The notes below the pieces were generated by a model that had not been told where the DNA came from, made no database searches, and saw only the letters and a program-made list of their open reading frames with translations. A program made the position numbers and the translations under genes. A DNA stretch of 64,000 nucleotides from contig PHBH01000007.1 in assembly GCA_002840535.1 (NCBI GenBank), positions 1 through 64,000 of the forward strand. The letters run 5' to 3'. Below are positions 54,593-63,247 of this stretch, piece after piece. This stretch comes from Deltaproteobacteria bacterium HGW-Deltaproteobacteria-15 (GTDB lineage: Bacteria; Desulfobacterota; DSM-4660; Desulfatiglandales; HGW-15). Within the stretch, counting starts at the first letter, position 1. Every line of letters begins with the position of its first letter.

Positions 54593-55333
54593 CAGCGCAA
54601 CCTGTAATTATGACGGATCTAATTCACTTCAACTCATTCTTTTGGGCAGATCCGAAAAGGTCCCCTGTGAGAAATAAAGAACGAGATTTCGTTATGGGCA
54701 GGGAAGGGATTCTAATCGATTCTAGCCAATTTCTTGTGCGACCGCAGCTTTGGATTAATATTTTTCAACCGATTTATCTGCAAACAAGGCGTTTCCGGCA
54801 TTAGCCAGATAATATATCGTAGCCCAGGCAGGGATGGGAAAGTAGTCGTTCGAAGTAGCCCGGCAGTACCTAAGATCGGAGATAATCAGTTATCAAGCAA
54901 CCTTTCAAATGCTGTTTTCGATGCATCCATTTCATAGAGTGTGTTCTTCATGCTGGAGGTGGTCTGTCGACCACTTAAAAATATGGGTTTTGAACAAGTG
55001 TCTTTATAATCATTTGCACAATTTCTTGTGCATTTTGCACAAGAAATTGTGCATTCTGGAATCATATCCCAGATGTAGAATCCACCAAGAACATATTCGC
55101 TGTAATGTTTGCCGCTCCCATCTTGGTCTAAAAACCGTCAATTTAAGAATGCTTAGAGTTGAGCTTGGCAATGTTTGTGTTCCTGTCAATAAAAAGCTTG
55201 ACTGAGAATAGTTGTAGGCATAGAAATTGCGATAAGATACTCAAGCTTTGACTGCCCCAAGTTGTATCTTAGTCAACATGCCTACGCCAACGCGTTCGTC
55301 TTTCTGTGGGCCTGACCAGGCAAGTGGATAAGG
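54593..55333. other. AT-richer gap without recognisable gene
   Basis: Short frames here show no conserved motifs. Apart from the inverted repeat at 55015-55053 I see no feature. Composition is lower in GC than the flanking operons, which fits an insertion-prone site beside the IS remnant. Confidence 0.5.
55015..55053. repeat. Perfect 18-bp inverted repeat of TGCACAA/TTGTGCA units
   Basis: TGCACAATTTCTTGTGCA and TGCACAAGAAATTGTGCA are exact reverse complements separated by TTT. Each arm is itself an inverted repeat (TGCACAA...TTGTGCA), so four half-sites lie in 39 bp. A related AATTTCTTGTGC is near 54728. Confidence 0.75.
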
Positions 55334-55617
55334 GTAGTGTCAACGGTTTTGTGCAAAAGTCTCTTCTTCTATTTCTTTTGAGGAAAGGCAGATTTGTAGG
55401 CACTTTTCCTATGGGCTTTGACCTCCAAGTCAGTTCCATCTTGAGCCATATGAAAGCCAATAAGGTGTAGCAAGATCTCTCTCCTGCTACGATCTCCATG
55501 GGCTTTGGTTCTTCGTTCGAATTCTTTGTTTGACTCTTTAAATAACATTCTTAATGCGAGGGCTGATCCACTCCTCTTCAGGAGAATTATATGTGAAGGC
55601 GAAACGTAATTGCGCAA
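55334..55617 (-). pseudogene. IS256-family transposase remnant with terminal repeat
   Basis: Two overlapping minus-strand frames give the C-terminus of a mutator-type transposase: NKEFERRTK in one frame, then PMEIVAGERSCYTLLAFIWL and WRSKPIGKVPTNLPF in the next. One extra A in the AAA of ACCAAAGCCC (about 55503) explains the shift. Past the end, GGGTAGTGTCAACGGTTTTG (55334-55353) looks like an IS256-type inverted end. The N-terminal and catalytic parts are absent, so it is a dead fragment. Confidence 0.7.
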
Positions 55618-55718
55618 AGTACCGCAAGGATTTCCTTTGGCGCGGCCAGCCTTCTGTAGGAGACGCGAATAGGAATGAAATGACGTTGCACTCCACTATT
55701 ATCCCGGGAGTCTTGACG

Positions 55719-58700
55719 ATGAAAAGAATGGGATTAAAGCTGTTTTGTCTTCTTCCCCTCGTGTTCATTTTCGCACTCTCCACGACTTCCTTACCAGCTG
55801 CTCAAGAGCAAGTCTCTTCAAGCCAGAAGAAGAGCGCCGACATGGCTCAGGACTCAGAAGGTCAATCAGCTTCTTCGCAGGATGTCGCCTCAAGCGGTGA
55901 AGCGAGTACAATGGGTCTGACTTCGGGAGGGGATGGGGGGGCGCCGGACTCCTCCATGCCTTCCTTTCAGATCTCGGGGTTTTCAGGCGCGGCTGCTGGG
56001 AGGATACCGATCGTGGTACCGCCCGGGAGAAATGGGATGGCGCCCAATCTGGCCCTTGTCTACAACAGTTATCAGAGGAACAGCTGGGTCGGAGTAGGTT
56101 GGGATCTGGATATGGGTTCGATCCAGCGCTCAACGAAAAGAGGGGTGGATTACAGCGGGGAGGATTACAGCGGGGACGATTTTGTGGCCGTGATCGCTGG
56201 CGCATCCTCAGAGCTTGTTCAGAGAAGTGATTGGGGTTCCGGTTGCTTCAGTGCCAAGATTGAAGAAGGATTTTCAAAGTATTACAGGAATCCAACAACC
56301 GGCGGATGGGAAGTTACGGCAAAGGATGGGAGAAGGTACCTCTATGGGACAACGAGCGATTCAAGACAGGAAAACAGCTTCGGAGTCTTCAAGTGGTGCC
56401 TTGACAAGGTGGAAGACAGCAACGGCAATTTCATGACCGTCTCCTATGTAAAAGACCAGGGGGAGGTTTATCTCGACAGAATCGAATACACCGGCAATTC
56501 AGGAATGAGCCCTGCCAATCAGGTCAGGTTCTATCGCGAGAGCCGCACCGATCAGCCATCGATGTATACCACCAATGCACAAGTGATCACCTCTCAGAGA
56601 TTGAACAGGGTTGAACTCTATGGAAACGGCACATTTGCAAGCAAATATGTCCTTGGCTACGTTTACAGCGCCAGTACCCAGCGATCCATGCTGAGCTCGG
56701 TTACTCTATACGGGAGCGACGGCCAAACAGCCTTACCCGGAACCGAGCTTCAGTGGGTGAAAACAGGTGAGCAGCTGGGCTTTGCCAGTCATGAATACAA
56801 CGGCATGAACTTGAACTTTAACGAAGGTGTCTCGTACAACTGGAGCGGTGACTACAATGGAGACGGGAAGACGGATATTGCCTCATGGGTGAACGGCTCG
56901 GGTGGTCATCAACTCAGGGTCCACTACTCGACAGGGGATGGGTTCACTAACGTAGTCCATGTCGGGCTAAACCTGTGTGCACTCGAGGCAGGAACATATA
57001 ACTGGCGCGGCGACTATAACGGGGACGGCAAGGCAGATATTGCCTCTTGGGTTGAAAACTCGGGTGGCCATCAACTCAGGATCCACTACTCGACAGGGGA
57101 TGGGTTCAACAACGTACTCTATAGTGGTCTGGCCTTGAATAAAGACTATATACTCGCCTTCAACTGGCTGGGCGATTTTAATGGGGACGGCAAGACCGAT
57201 ATCGCCTCTTGGGTTGAAGGCGGGGAGGGTCATCAACTCAGGATGCACTACTCGACCGGAAATGGATTTACGAACGTGGTCTATAGCGGCCTCAATCTGG
57301 ATCCCAGTATTCTTTCCAAGAACTGGCTGGGCGATTTTAACGGGGACGGCAAGGCAGATATTGCCTCTTGGGTTGCAGGCTATGATGGTCATCGACTCAG
57401 GGTGCACTACTCCACAGGGGATGGGTTCAACAACGTACTCTATAGTGGTCTAGCCTTGAATAAAGAAGATGTGCGAAGCTTCAACTGGCTGGGCGATTTT
57501 AACGGGGACGGCAAGACCGATATTGCCTCTTGGGTTGCAGGCTATGGTGGTCATCAACTCAGGATGCACTACTCGACCGGAAATGGATTCACGAACGTCG
57601 TCTACAGCGGCCTCAACCTTCATTCCAGTATTCGTTGGCTGGGCGATTTTAACGGGGACGGCAAGACCGATATCGCCTCTTGGGTTGATGGCTCGGGTGG
57701 TGATCAACTCAGATTGTACTACTCGAACGGAAATGGATTCAGCGACGTGGTGCATAGTGGTCTAAACTTGAACACCAGTTACGCTCGCTTTTATAACTGG
57801 GCGGATGACTACAATGGAGATGGGAAAACCGATATAGCCACTCTGGTGGACGACTCCGGTTGCACTTCGATTCGCATCCATTCCTCCACGGCTTCTTCCG
57901 ATCTATTAAGGTCTTGCGCAAATGGTCTCGGGGGTACAACAACCTTTGACTACACCCCCTCCTCCTCATACGAAAATATTCTCCTGCCTTACGTGCTCCA
58001 GACACTCTCGTCCATTCGAATTGAAGATGGCCTGGAAAATGCTTTTACAACCAGCTACTTTTACTCGGGTGGTCTGCATGATCCCGCTGAAAGGGAGTTC
58101 CGTGGTTTTGAATATGTGAAGCAGACTAACCCGGACAATACAACCGTGGAGACCTGGTACCACCAGGATCAGTACTTCAAGAGCCGTCAGGAAAGAGTGG
58201 AGTTGCGGGAGCCATGGGACCCTGATCCGGGTTCATTGTTCGCCAAGACCGAGTTTACCTATGACAAAGTGTTTTTGAACCCTCCTTCCAACACGGCCGC
58301 ATTTGTGAAGCTCACGCTGAAAAGATCGGAGTCCTACGACAGTCTTACCGTGTTCTCACAAGAGGAATACACCTACGACGACTCAAACGGCAACCTGCTC
58401 ACCATGACTCGAACTGGAACGGGCGCGGAGGCGGTGACCACGACCAACGAGTACCAGAACTATGGAAACTGGCTGTGGAGAATGACCCAGCAAACAGTTG
58501 CGGGCGGCCAGAGTGGAGAGGTCAGGAAGGCCTACTTCGGGTATCAGAGCGGCACCGGGAATATGCTCTGGAAGGAGCAGTGGTTGCAGGGAGGAACGAA
58601 TCCCAGGGTAACCATGGGATACGATACCTATGGAAACCTGATCAGCGAAGCCGACCCGAACGGGAATCCTCCGACGACCATTGAGTATGATACAGCCACA

Positions 58701-61610
58701 AAAACCTATCCCGTGAGGAAGACCCTGCCCCAGACGGGAGGCGTCACTCACGTATACGAGTATGGATGGGATGCGAGATTCGGAAAGAAACTATGGGAAA
58801 AGGATGAGAACCTGAACCAGACCGATTATGCTTATGATGTGTTCGGCAGATTGGTCCAGGCGGACTATCCCGACGGGGGCCGGGTCATTACCGTGTATCA
58901 CGACGATGTCTTCCCCAGGTATGCAGTGACAAGGATCAGGGAAAATGGCAGCAACTATAGAGACAAGTACGACTACGTCGATGGACTCGGGAGACCCATC
59001 CAGACCATTACTTTTGGTGAAGCGGGCAACTCCATTGTGTCCAGGCTGTTTTACGACCAGATGGGAAGGAACGACCTTACGGAAGGCCCATTCTTTTCCA
59101 CCAGCGTGGGCTACCCTAAAGAGCCTCCATCCCAGTACTCCTGGCTCCAGAAAATCTTTGACTACCGGGGAAGGCTCATTGAGGTGCGAAGCCCCGACGG
59201 GTATCACGGGACCATTTCAAGCACCTTCAGCTATAGCGGCCTGAGCGCGACCGCAACCGACCCGGATCAGAGATCCAAGACCGAGAAAAAGGACTACCTC
59301 GGAAGGCTTATCAGGGTGAAGGAAGATCCCGGAGGTCTGAACTATACGACCAACTACTCCTATAATGCAGCCGGAGATCTCCGCCAGGTGACTGACCATA
59401 TGGGGAATGTTACCACGATCAACTACGATACGCTCGGCAGAAAGACCAGCATGAACGATCCGGACATGGGTTACTGGCAATACACCTATGATCCCAACGG
59501 AAATCTTCTCACTCAAACCGATGCGAAAGGCCAGACCATCACCTTTGCCTATGACCGGCTGAACAGGGTGACCTCCAAGACTTATTCCACCGGCGATGCC
59601 CCTGTTGCTTATACCTATGACACGGCCGCACTGAACGGAAAGGGGAGGGTCGCAAGCGTAACCAAGGGAAATGCAGCCACTGCATACCTCGACTATGATT
59701 CCATGGGGAGGGTGAAACAGGAGAGAAGAAGCCTGGACGGCGCCAACTACGATACCCAGTACCTTTACGATCTCTCAGGGAAGGTTAAGAGAATAACCTA
59801 TCCTAACGGCTATTATGTGAACTACGCCTTCTATCCCGGGACCGGGTTGCTTGACGCGGTGACGGGGTCGGACGGGGCACAGTATGCTAAGCTGTCCCTC
59901 TATGAGCCTTCCGGGCAGGTGGGGCAGATGGAGCATGCCAACGGCACGGCCACCAGAAACACCTATGATGCTTCCTCGGGAAGGCTTGCGGCCATCGTGA
60001 CCGAGGACCCGAGCGGACAGCCACCAAACGACCTCCAGAGGAAGACCTACCTCTATACCCCCGCAGGGAACATCCAAAGCATTAACGACGAGGTCGGAGG
60101 GACCGGGAATATCACCATGGAATCAGGCATCTTCACTTATGCTTATGATGACCCGGCCCACAAGCATGCGGCCAAGACCATCAACTGGAACGGCCAGGAC
60201 TACACCTTTGTATATGACCAGAACGGGAACATGACCACAGGGTTCGACTTTACGGACCCTTCAAATGTGGCCGCGAGAACCATTACCTACGATGCGGACA
60301 ACCTTCCGACCCAGATCCAATACACCAAGGGTGGGATCACCGCGACCAATGACTACCTCTATGACGGGAACGGGGCGAGGTGGAAAAAGGCGGTCCAGGG
60401 TGGAGGCGTTACCTACTACATCGGGAGCCATTATGAGGTGAGCGGCGGCACGGCTACGCTCTACATTTTTGCCGGAAGGACAAGGATTGTCCAGATTAAG
60501 GGTGCAAACAAGCATTACTTCCACAAGGACCATCTGGGCAGCTCGACAAAGATGAGCGATGCATCAGGGGCCGGGGTTGAGACCGCCGAGTACATGGCCT
60601 TTGGCCACATGTGGGAGCACTCCGGGAGCCCCATCAGCAACTACAAGTACACGGACCAGGAACTCGATCCTGAGACGGGGCTCTACTTCTACGGTGCACG
60701 ATACTATGATCCGGTAATCGGCAGATTCATTAGCGCTGATGCCATAGTACAGGCACCAACGAATCCACAAACTTTGAATAGATATAGCTACTGTATGAAT
60801 AATCCACTGATCTATATTGATCCAACCGGAAATTATGGCGAATTCTATGAATCCGATTGGAGTAATTGGGGCTACAATAGAGGGGACTATGATTGGCTTA
60901 CTCTGGATTTCTCATCGTACGAGCCTTCTTATTCCGATCCCTCTTCGTGGAATTCCTCGCCTTCTTTTTATAATCTAGGATCGCCCTCTTCTAGCTCTTC
61001 GTCTTTCTATTCATTGCCTTTTTCTGTACAGTCACCTCTATACGCTCCGACCTATTTGGGTGTAAGCGACAACGGGGAACGATTTCTATCAAGGGAATCT
61101 GAAGGATACTTATACGATTATACCCCTTACCCTTCCCTTTCAAAACCTACCTATAGTTCTGCGTACCTATACACCGAAAGGCCATCATCCTCTCCTTCCC
61201 GAGGATGGGGGGGAATCTACTATAGTGCTGGAGGCGGATACGGCAGCGGGTGGGGATCGAATGAGGATTCCTATTCTGTCGCGAAAACCATCTCATGGGG
61301 ACATTATATTGGTGCACAGGAAACCGGGTATGCCGAAATTGGTGCATTTACAGCTGCATCGGATGGGAAAATAGGCGGACTTAAATTCGGTGGCGGATTC
61401 AACTTAGGCATCTATCACAATGTCACCGCAGTAGAGTTCTTTGCGGGACCGCTCCCCTACGAGACTTTACATTTATCCGTATTTGGAAGTTATACTGAAT
61501 TTTATAGCAATGGGAGAACTGTTGGGCGTGAACTTAACGTGTTTGGCAGGGGGGTCGGTTTTGGTTGGGAACGCGGAACATCGTTCGGAAGGGTATATCC
61601 CCTTCAATAA
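55719..61610 (+). CDS. Exported SpvB / FG-GAP / RHS-repeat protein with variable C-terminal tip
   Basis: 1963 residues from the ATG at 55719, with GGGAG upstream and a signal peptide (cleavage near LPAAQ). In order: a Ser/Gln-rich linker; an SpvB/TcaB-like domain (about 80-300, GAAAGRIPIVVPPGRNGMAP); FG-GAP/VCBS repeats with GDYNGDGKTDIASW (about 370-715); long YD/RHS repeats (about 870-1640); and the RHS core (LDPETGLYFYGARYYDPVIG, ending IYIDPTG near 1705). The last 255 residues are Ser/Tyr/Gly-rich, then a beta-like module of unknown family. The layout resembles toxin-complex B/C cocoons and polymorphic RHS toxins. Here a signal peptide suggests Sec export, perhaps then T2SS. The toxic activity of the tip is inference. 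Confidence 0.9.
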   Translation: MKRMGLKLFCLLPLVFIFALSTTSLPAAQEQVSSSQKKSADMAQDSEGQSASSQDVASSGEASTMGLTSGGDGGAPDSSMPSFQISGFSGAAAGRIPIVVPPGRNGMAPNLALVYNSYQRNSWVGVGWDLDMGSIQRSTKRGVDYSGEDYSGDDFVAVIAGASSELVQRSDWGSGCFSAKIEEGFSKYYRNPTTGGWEVTAKDGRRYLYGTTSDSRQENSFGVFKWCLDKVEDSNGNFMTVSYVKDQGEVYLDRIEYTGNSGMSPANQVRFYRESRTDQPSMYTTNAQVITSQRLNRVELYGNGTFASKYVLGYVYSASTQRSMLSSVTLYGSDGQTALPGTELQWVKTGEQLGFASHEYNGMNLNFNEGVSYNWSGDYNGDGKTDIASWVNGSGGHQLRVHYSTGDGFTNVVHVGLNLCALEAGTYNWRGDYNGDGKADIASWVENSGGHQLRIHYSTGDGFNNVLYSGLALNKDYILAFNWLGDFNGDGKTDIASWVEGGEGHQLRMHYSTGNGFTNVVYSGLNLDPSILSKNWLGDFNGDGKADIASWVAGYDGHRLRVHYSTGDGFNNVLYSGLALNKEDVRSFNWLGDFNGDGKTDIASWVAGYGGHQLRMHYSTGNGFTNVVYSGLNLHSSIRWLGDFNGDGKTDIASWVDGSGGDQLRLYYSNGNGFSDVVHSGLNLNTSYARFYNWADDYNGDGKTDIATLVDDSGCTSIRIHSSTASSDLLRSCANGLGGTTTFDYTPSSSYENILLPYVLQTLSSIRIEDGLENAFTTSYFYSGGLHDPAEREFRGFEYVKQTNPDNTTVETWYHQDQYFKSRQERVELREPWDPDPGSLFAKTEFTYDKVFLNPPSNTAAFVKLTLKRSESYDSLTVFSQEEYTYDDSNGNLLTMTRTGTGAEAVTTTNEYQNYGNWLWRMTQQTVAGGQSGEVRKAYFGYQSGTGNMLWKEQWLQGGTNPRVTMGYDTYGNLISEADPNGNPPTTIEYDTATKTYPVRKTLPQTGGVTHVYEYGWDARFGKKLWEKDENLNQTDYAYDVFGRLVQADYPDGGRVITVYHDDVFPRYAVTRIRENGSNYRDKYDYVDGLGRPIQTITFGEAGNSIVSRLFYDQMGRNDLTEGPFFSTSVGYPKEPPSQYSWLQKIFDYRGRLIEVRSPDGYHGTISSTFSYSGLSATATDPDQRSKTEKKDYLGRLIRVKEDPGGLNYTTNYSYNAAGDLRQVTDHMGNVTTINYDTLGRKTSMNDPDMGYWQYTYDPNGNLLTQTDAKGQTITFAYDRLNRVTSKTYSTGDAPVAYTYDTAALNGKGRVASVTKGNAATAYLDYDSMGRVKQERRSLDGANYDTQYLYDLSGKVKRITYPNGYYVNYAFYPGTGLLDAVTGSDGAQYAKLSLYEPSGQVGQMEHANGTATRNTYDASSGRLAAIVTEDPSGQPPNDLQRKTYLYTPAGNIQSINDEVGGTGNITMESGIFTYAYDDPAHKHAAKTINWNGQDYTFVYDQNGNMTTGFDFTDPSNVAARTITYDADNLPTQIQYTKGGITATNDYLYDGNGARWKKAVQGGGVTYYIGSHYEVSGGTATLYIFAGRTRIVQIKGANKHYFHKDHLGSSTKMSDASGAGVETAEYMAFGHMWEHSGSPISNYKYTDQELDPETGLYFYGARYYDPVIGRFISADAIVQAPTNPQTLNRYSYCMNNPLIYIDPTGNYGEFYESDWSNWGYNRGDYDWLTLDFSSYEPSYSDPSSWNSSPSFYNLGSPSSSSSSFYSLPFSVQSPLYAPTYLGVSDNGERFLSRESEGYLYDYTPYPSLSKPTYSSAYLYTERPSSSPSRGWGGIYYSAGGGYGSGWGSNEDSYSVAKTISWGHYIGAQETGYAEIGAFTAASDGKIGGLKFGGGFNLGIYHNVTAVEFFAGPLPYETLHLSVFGSYTEFYSNGRTVGRELNVFGRGVGFGWERGTSFGRVYPLQ
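56830..57860 (+). repeat. Near-identical tandem FG-GAP coding repeats
   Basis: Six or seven units of 150-162 bp. The GGGCGATTTTAACGGGGACG segment recurs at 57170, 57329, 57491 and 57641 with few changes; earlier units (56849, 57011) are more diverged. Each encodes a Ca-binding DxNGDGKxD blade plus HYSTGxGF. High DNA identity suggests recent duplication or gene conversion. Confidence 0.9.
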
Positions 61611-61640
61611 CAGCCCTTGATATGTGCGCGAGAGATAATT

Positions 61641-61958
61641 ATGCCTGATATTGATTATTATAGACCAATAAAGTACTTTGGCTTGTTCTTTGTAATTTCT
61701 GGTTTTGCTGTCTTTGTTCTATACATCGTCTCCTCCATTGACTATGGATTTAGGCTCGGCTTCGTCATCTTCAGTGTTTCGGCTTCACTATTACAAATCA
61801 TAACTGGACTTGGGCTCCTGTTTAGGAGACTGTGGGGATTCTATTTATTTAGGTTTCAACTCCACCTTTTGTATTTTGCATTTCCTCTTGGGACTTGGCT
61901 AGCACATCGTACTCTAAGGTATATCGATAAATATAGAATAATTGAATACTTTAAGTAG
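61641..61958 (+). CDS. Small membrane protein, candidate immunity protein
   Basis: 105 residues from the ATG at 61641, 30 bp after the RHS stop. Three to four hydrophobic segments (YFGLFFVISGFAVFVLYIV, LGFVIFSVSASLL, the FYLFRFQLHLLYFAF region) and basic ends suggest an inner-membrane protein. There is no known family. Its low GC matches the RHS tip just upstream rather than the RHS core. In RHS loci the gene after the tip usually encodes immunity; that role is inferred from position only. Confidence 0.6.
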   Translation: MPDIDYYRPIKYFGLFFVISGFAVFVLYIVSSIDYGFRLGFVIFSVSASLLQIITGLGLLFRRLWGFYLFRFQLHLLYFAFPLGTWLAHRTLRYIDKYRIIEYFK

Positions 61959-61976
61959 CGTGAACGAAGTAACGAG

Positions 61977-62120
61977 AGGTCAGGCTGGAAATAGGACAAT
62001 ATGATTTGGGATTCGGTGGGAATAGCGGTGGAACTAGTGGGAATAGGGACAATCGGAGAGTAACTACAAGTAACGGGGTCAGGCCTTGACATTGGACAAT
62101 CGGAGTTTGGATTCGGCGGA
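61977..62120. repeat. Imperfect direct repeats starting GGTCAGGC
   Basis: Two related units, GGTCAGGCTGGAAATAGGAC (61978 on) and GGTCAGGCCTTGACATTGGA (62078 on), each continue into GGATTCGG-type sequence. GAGGTCAGGCCT occurs again near 63048. They fill the gap of about 300 bp before the next gene, which otherwise shows no gene. Confidence 0.55.
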
Positions 62121-62257
62121 TGAACTGAGGTCTGGGAATGGGACGCGAATTGGAACGCTCGGGCACACGAGCTGAAGTGAAACCAGAGTATACGAGTCGT
62201 CGGGAGTATGAGCGGTATGGAGCTGGAGCTTGCGGACCGGTATACAGGGAGCGGAAC

Positions 62258-63031
62258 ATGAGACTGAAGAAAATCCTGGTTTGGGTGGTGGCTGCGGTTG
62301 TTCTTTGCCTGGCAGAAAACGGGTACTCGGGAACCCGCACATTCACTTACGATAAGCTAAATCGGCTGATTCAGGAGGTGTGGCCGGATGGGACGGTCAT
62401 AGGTTACACCTATGATGCGACGGGAAACCGGCTTGGTGCCGACGTCGTAGCACCCTCTGGCGATAGTGATGGTGACGGATTGCCAAACGGCATTGAGCAA
62501 ACAGGCTGTACAAGTCTTTTTGACGCCGACACTGATGACGATGGAATCCCTGACGCTATTGAGGATGCGAATCACAATGGCATAGTGAATGCCGGAGAAA
62601 CCAATCCCTGCATCGTTGATACTGACGGTGACGGAATCCAGGATGGCACCGAAATGGGCTATACTCTAGCCATGATCGGCCCCGACACCGATACCGCTGT
62701 CTTCAGGCCGGACCTTGATCCGGAAACCATAACCAACCCTCTATCTGTGGATTCTGATGGCGACGGCCTCACTGATGGCAATGAGGACGTGAATTTCAAT
62801 GGAAGAGTCGATTCCGGGGAACAGAACCCCAGCTGCGACTACTTTTTGCATGACCAGACGCTGACCGCAGGGACGGTGAAAAGCTACGTCGCCGGATGTA
62901 GCATCACGGCAGGTCCTGCTTATGTAATCCAGTCAGGCGCGCAGGTAACCCTTCAGGCCGGGACGACTGTGACGCTAAAGCCCGGGTTCAGGGCGGACCA
63001 AGGGAGCACCTTCCACGCCCTAATTCAGTAA
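62258..63031 (+). CDS. Secreted protein with one YD repeat and calcium-binding repeats
   Basis: 257 residues from the ATG at 62258, where a signal peptide starts (MRLKKILVWVVAAVVLCLA). One RHS/YD unit follows (TFTYDKLNRLIQEVWPDGTV, YDATGNRLG). Then come thrombospondin type-3-like motifs (DSDGDGLPNGIE, DTDDDGIPDAIED, DTDGDGIQDGTE, DSDGDGLTDGNED) and a C-terminal beta segment with repeated T/A-G patterns (SGAQVTLQAGTTVTLKPG). It is probably an extracellular Ca-stabilised accessory to the large RHS protein, or a decayed relic of one. Confidence 0.8.
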   Translation: MRLKKILVWVVAAVVLCLAENGYSGTRTFTYDKLNRLIQEVWPDGTVIGYTYDATGNRLGADVVAPSGDSDGDGLPNGIEQTGCTSLFDADTDDDGIPDAIEDANHNGIVNAGETNPCIVDTDGDGIQDGTEMGYTLAMIGPDTDTAVFRPDLDPETITNPLSVDSDGDGLTDGNEDVNFNGRVDSGEQNPSCDYFLHDQTLTAGTVKSYVAGCSITAGPAYVIQSGAQVTLQAGTTVTLKPGFRADQGSTFHALIQ

Positions 63032-63247
63032 GCGAGGAGTACCGAGGTCAGGCCTCATTGCATAATTGTTTGGCACAGGAATCGACCTAAGGTAGGTGGG
63101 TAGCTCTGGGGTATGAGGGTCCGAGTTCAGGGAGTCAATCTTAAGAAGGCAGTCAATTATTCCGAGTGATATCCCAAATGACAAAAGGGAGGACCGGGTG
63201 GAGTCGTGACGGAGTGCAATGGTTAGAACAACTGGAGGGAGGAAGAG

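Noticed and set aside
54610..55205. Short plus-strand reading frames in the gap after gspC
   Set aside because: No ribosome sites, no conserved motifs, and low-complexity hydrophobic content; treated as chance frames.
55595..55654. Possible c-di-GMP (GEMM-type) riboswitch in the leader of the RHS gene
   Set aside because: A GAAGGC/GCCTTC closing stem and a GCGCAAAG stretch are present, but the paired hairpins and conserved core expected for GEMM-I do not fit. The inner part folds as one stem only.
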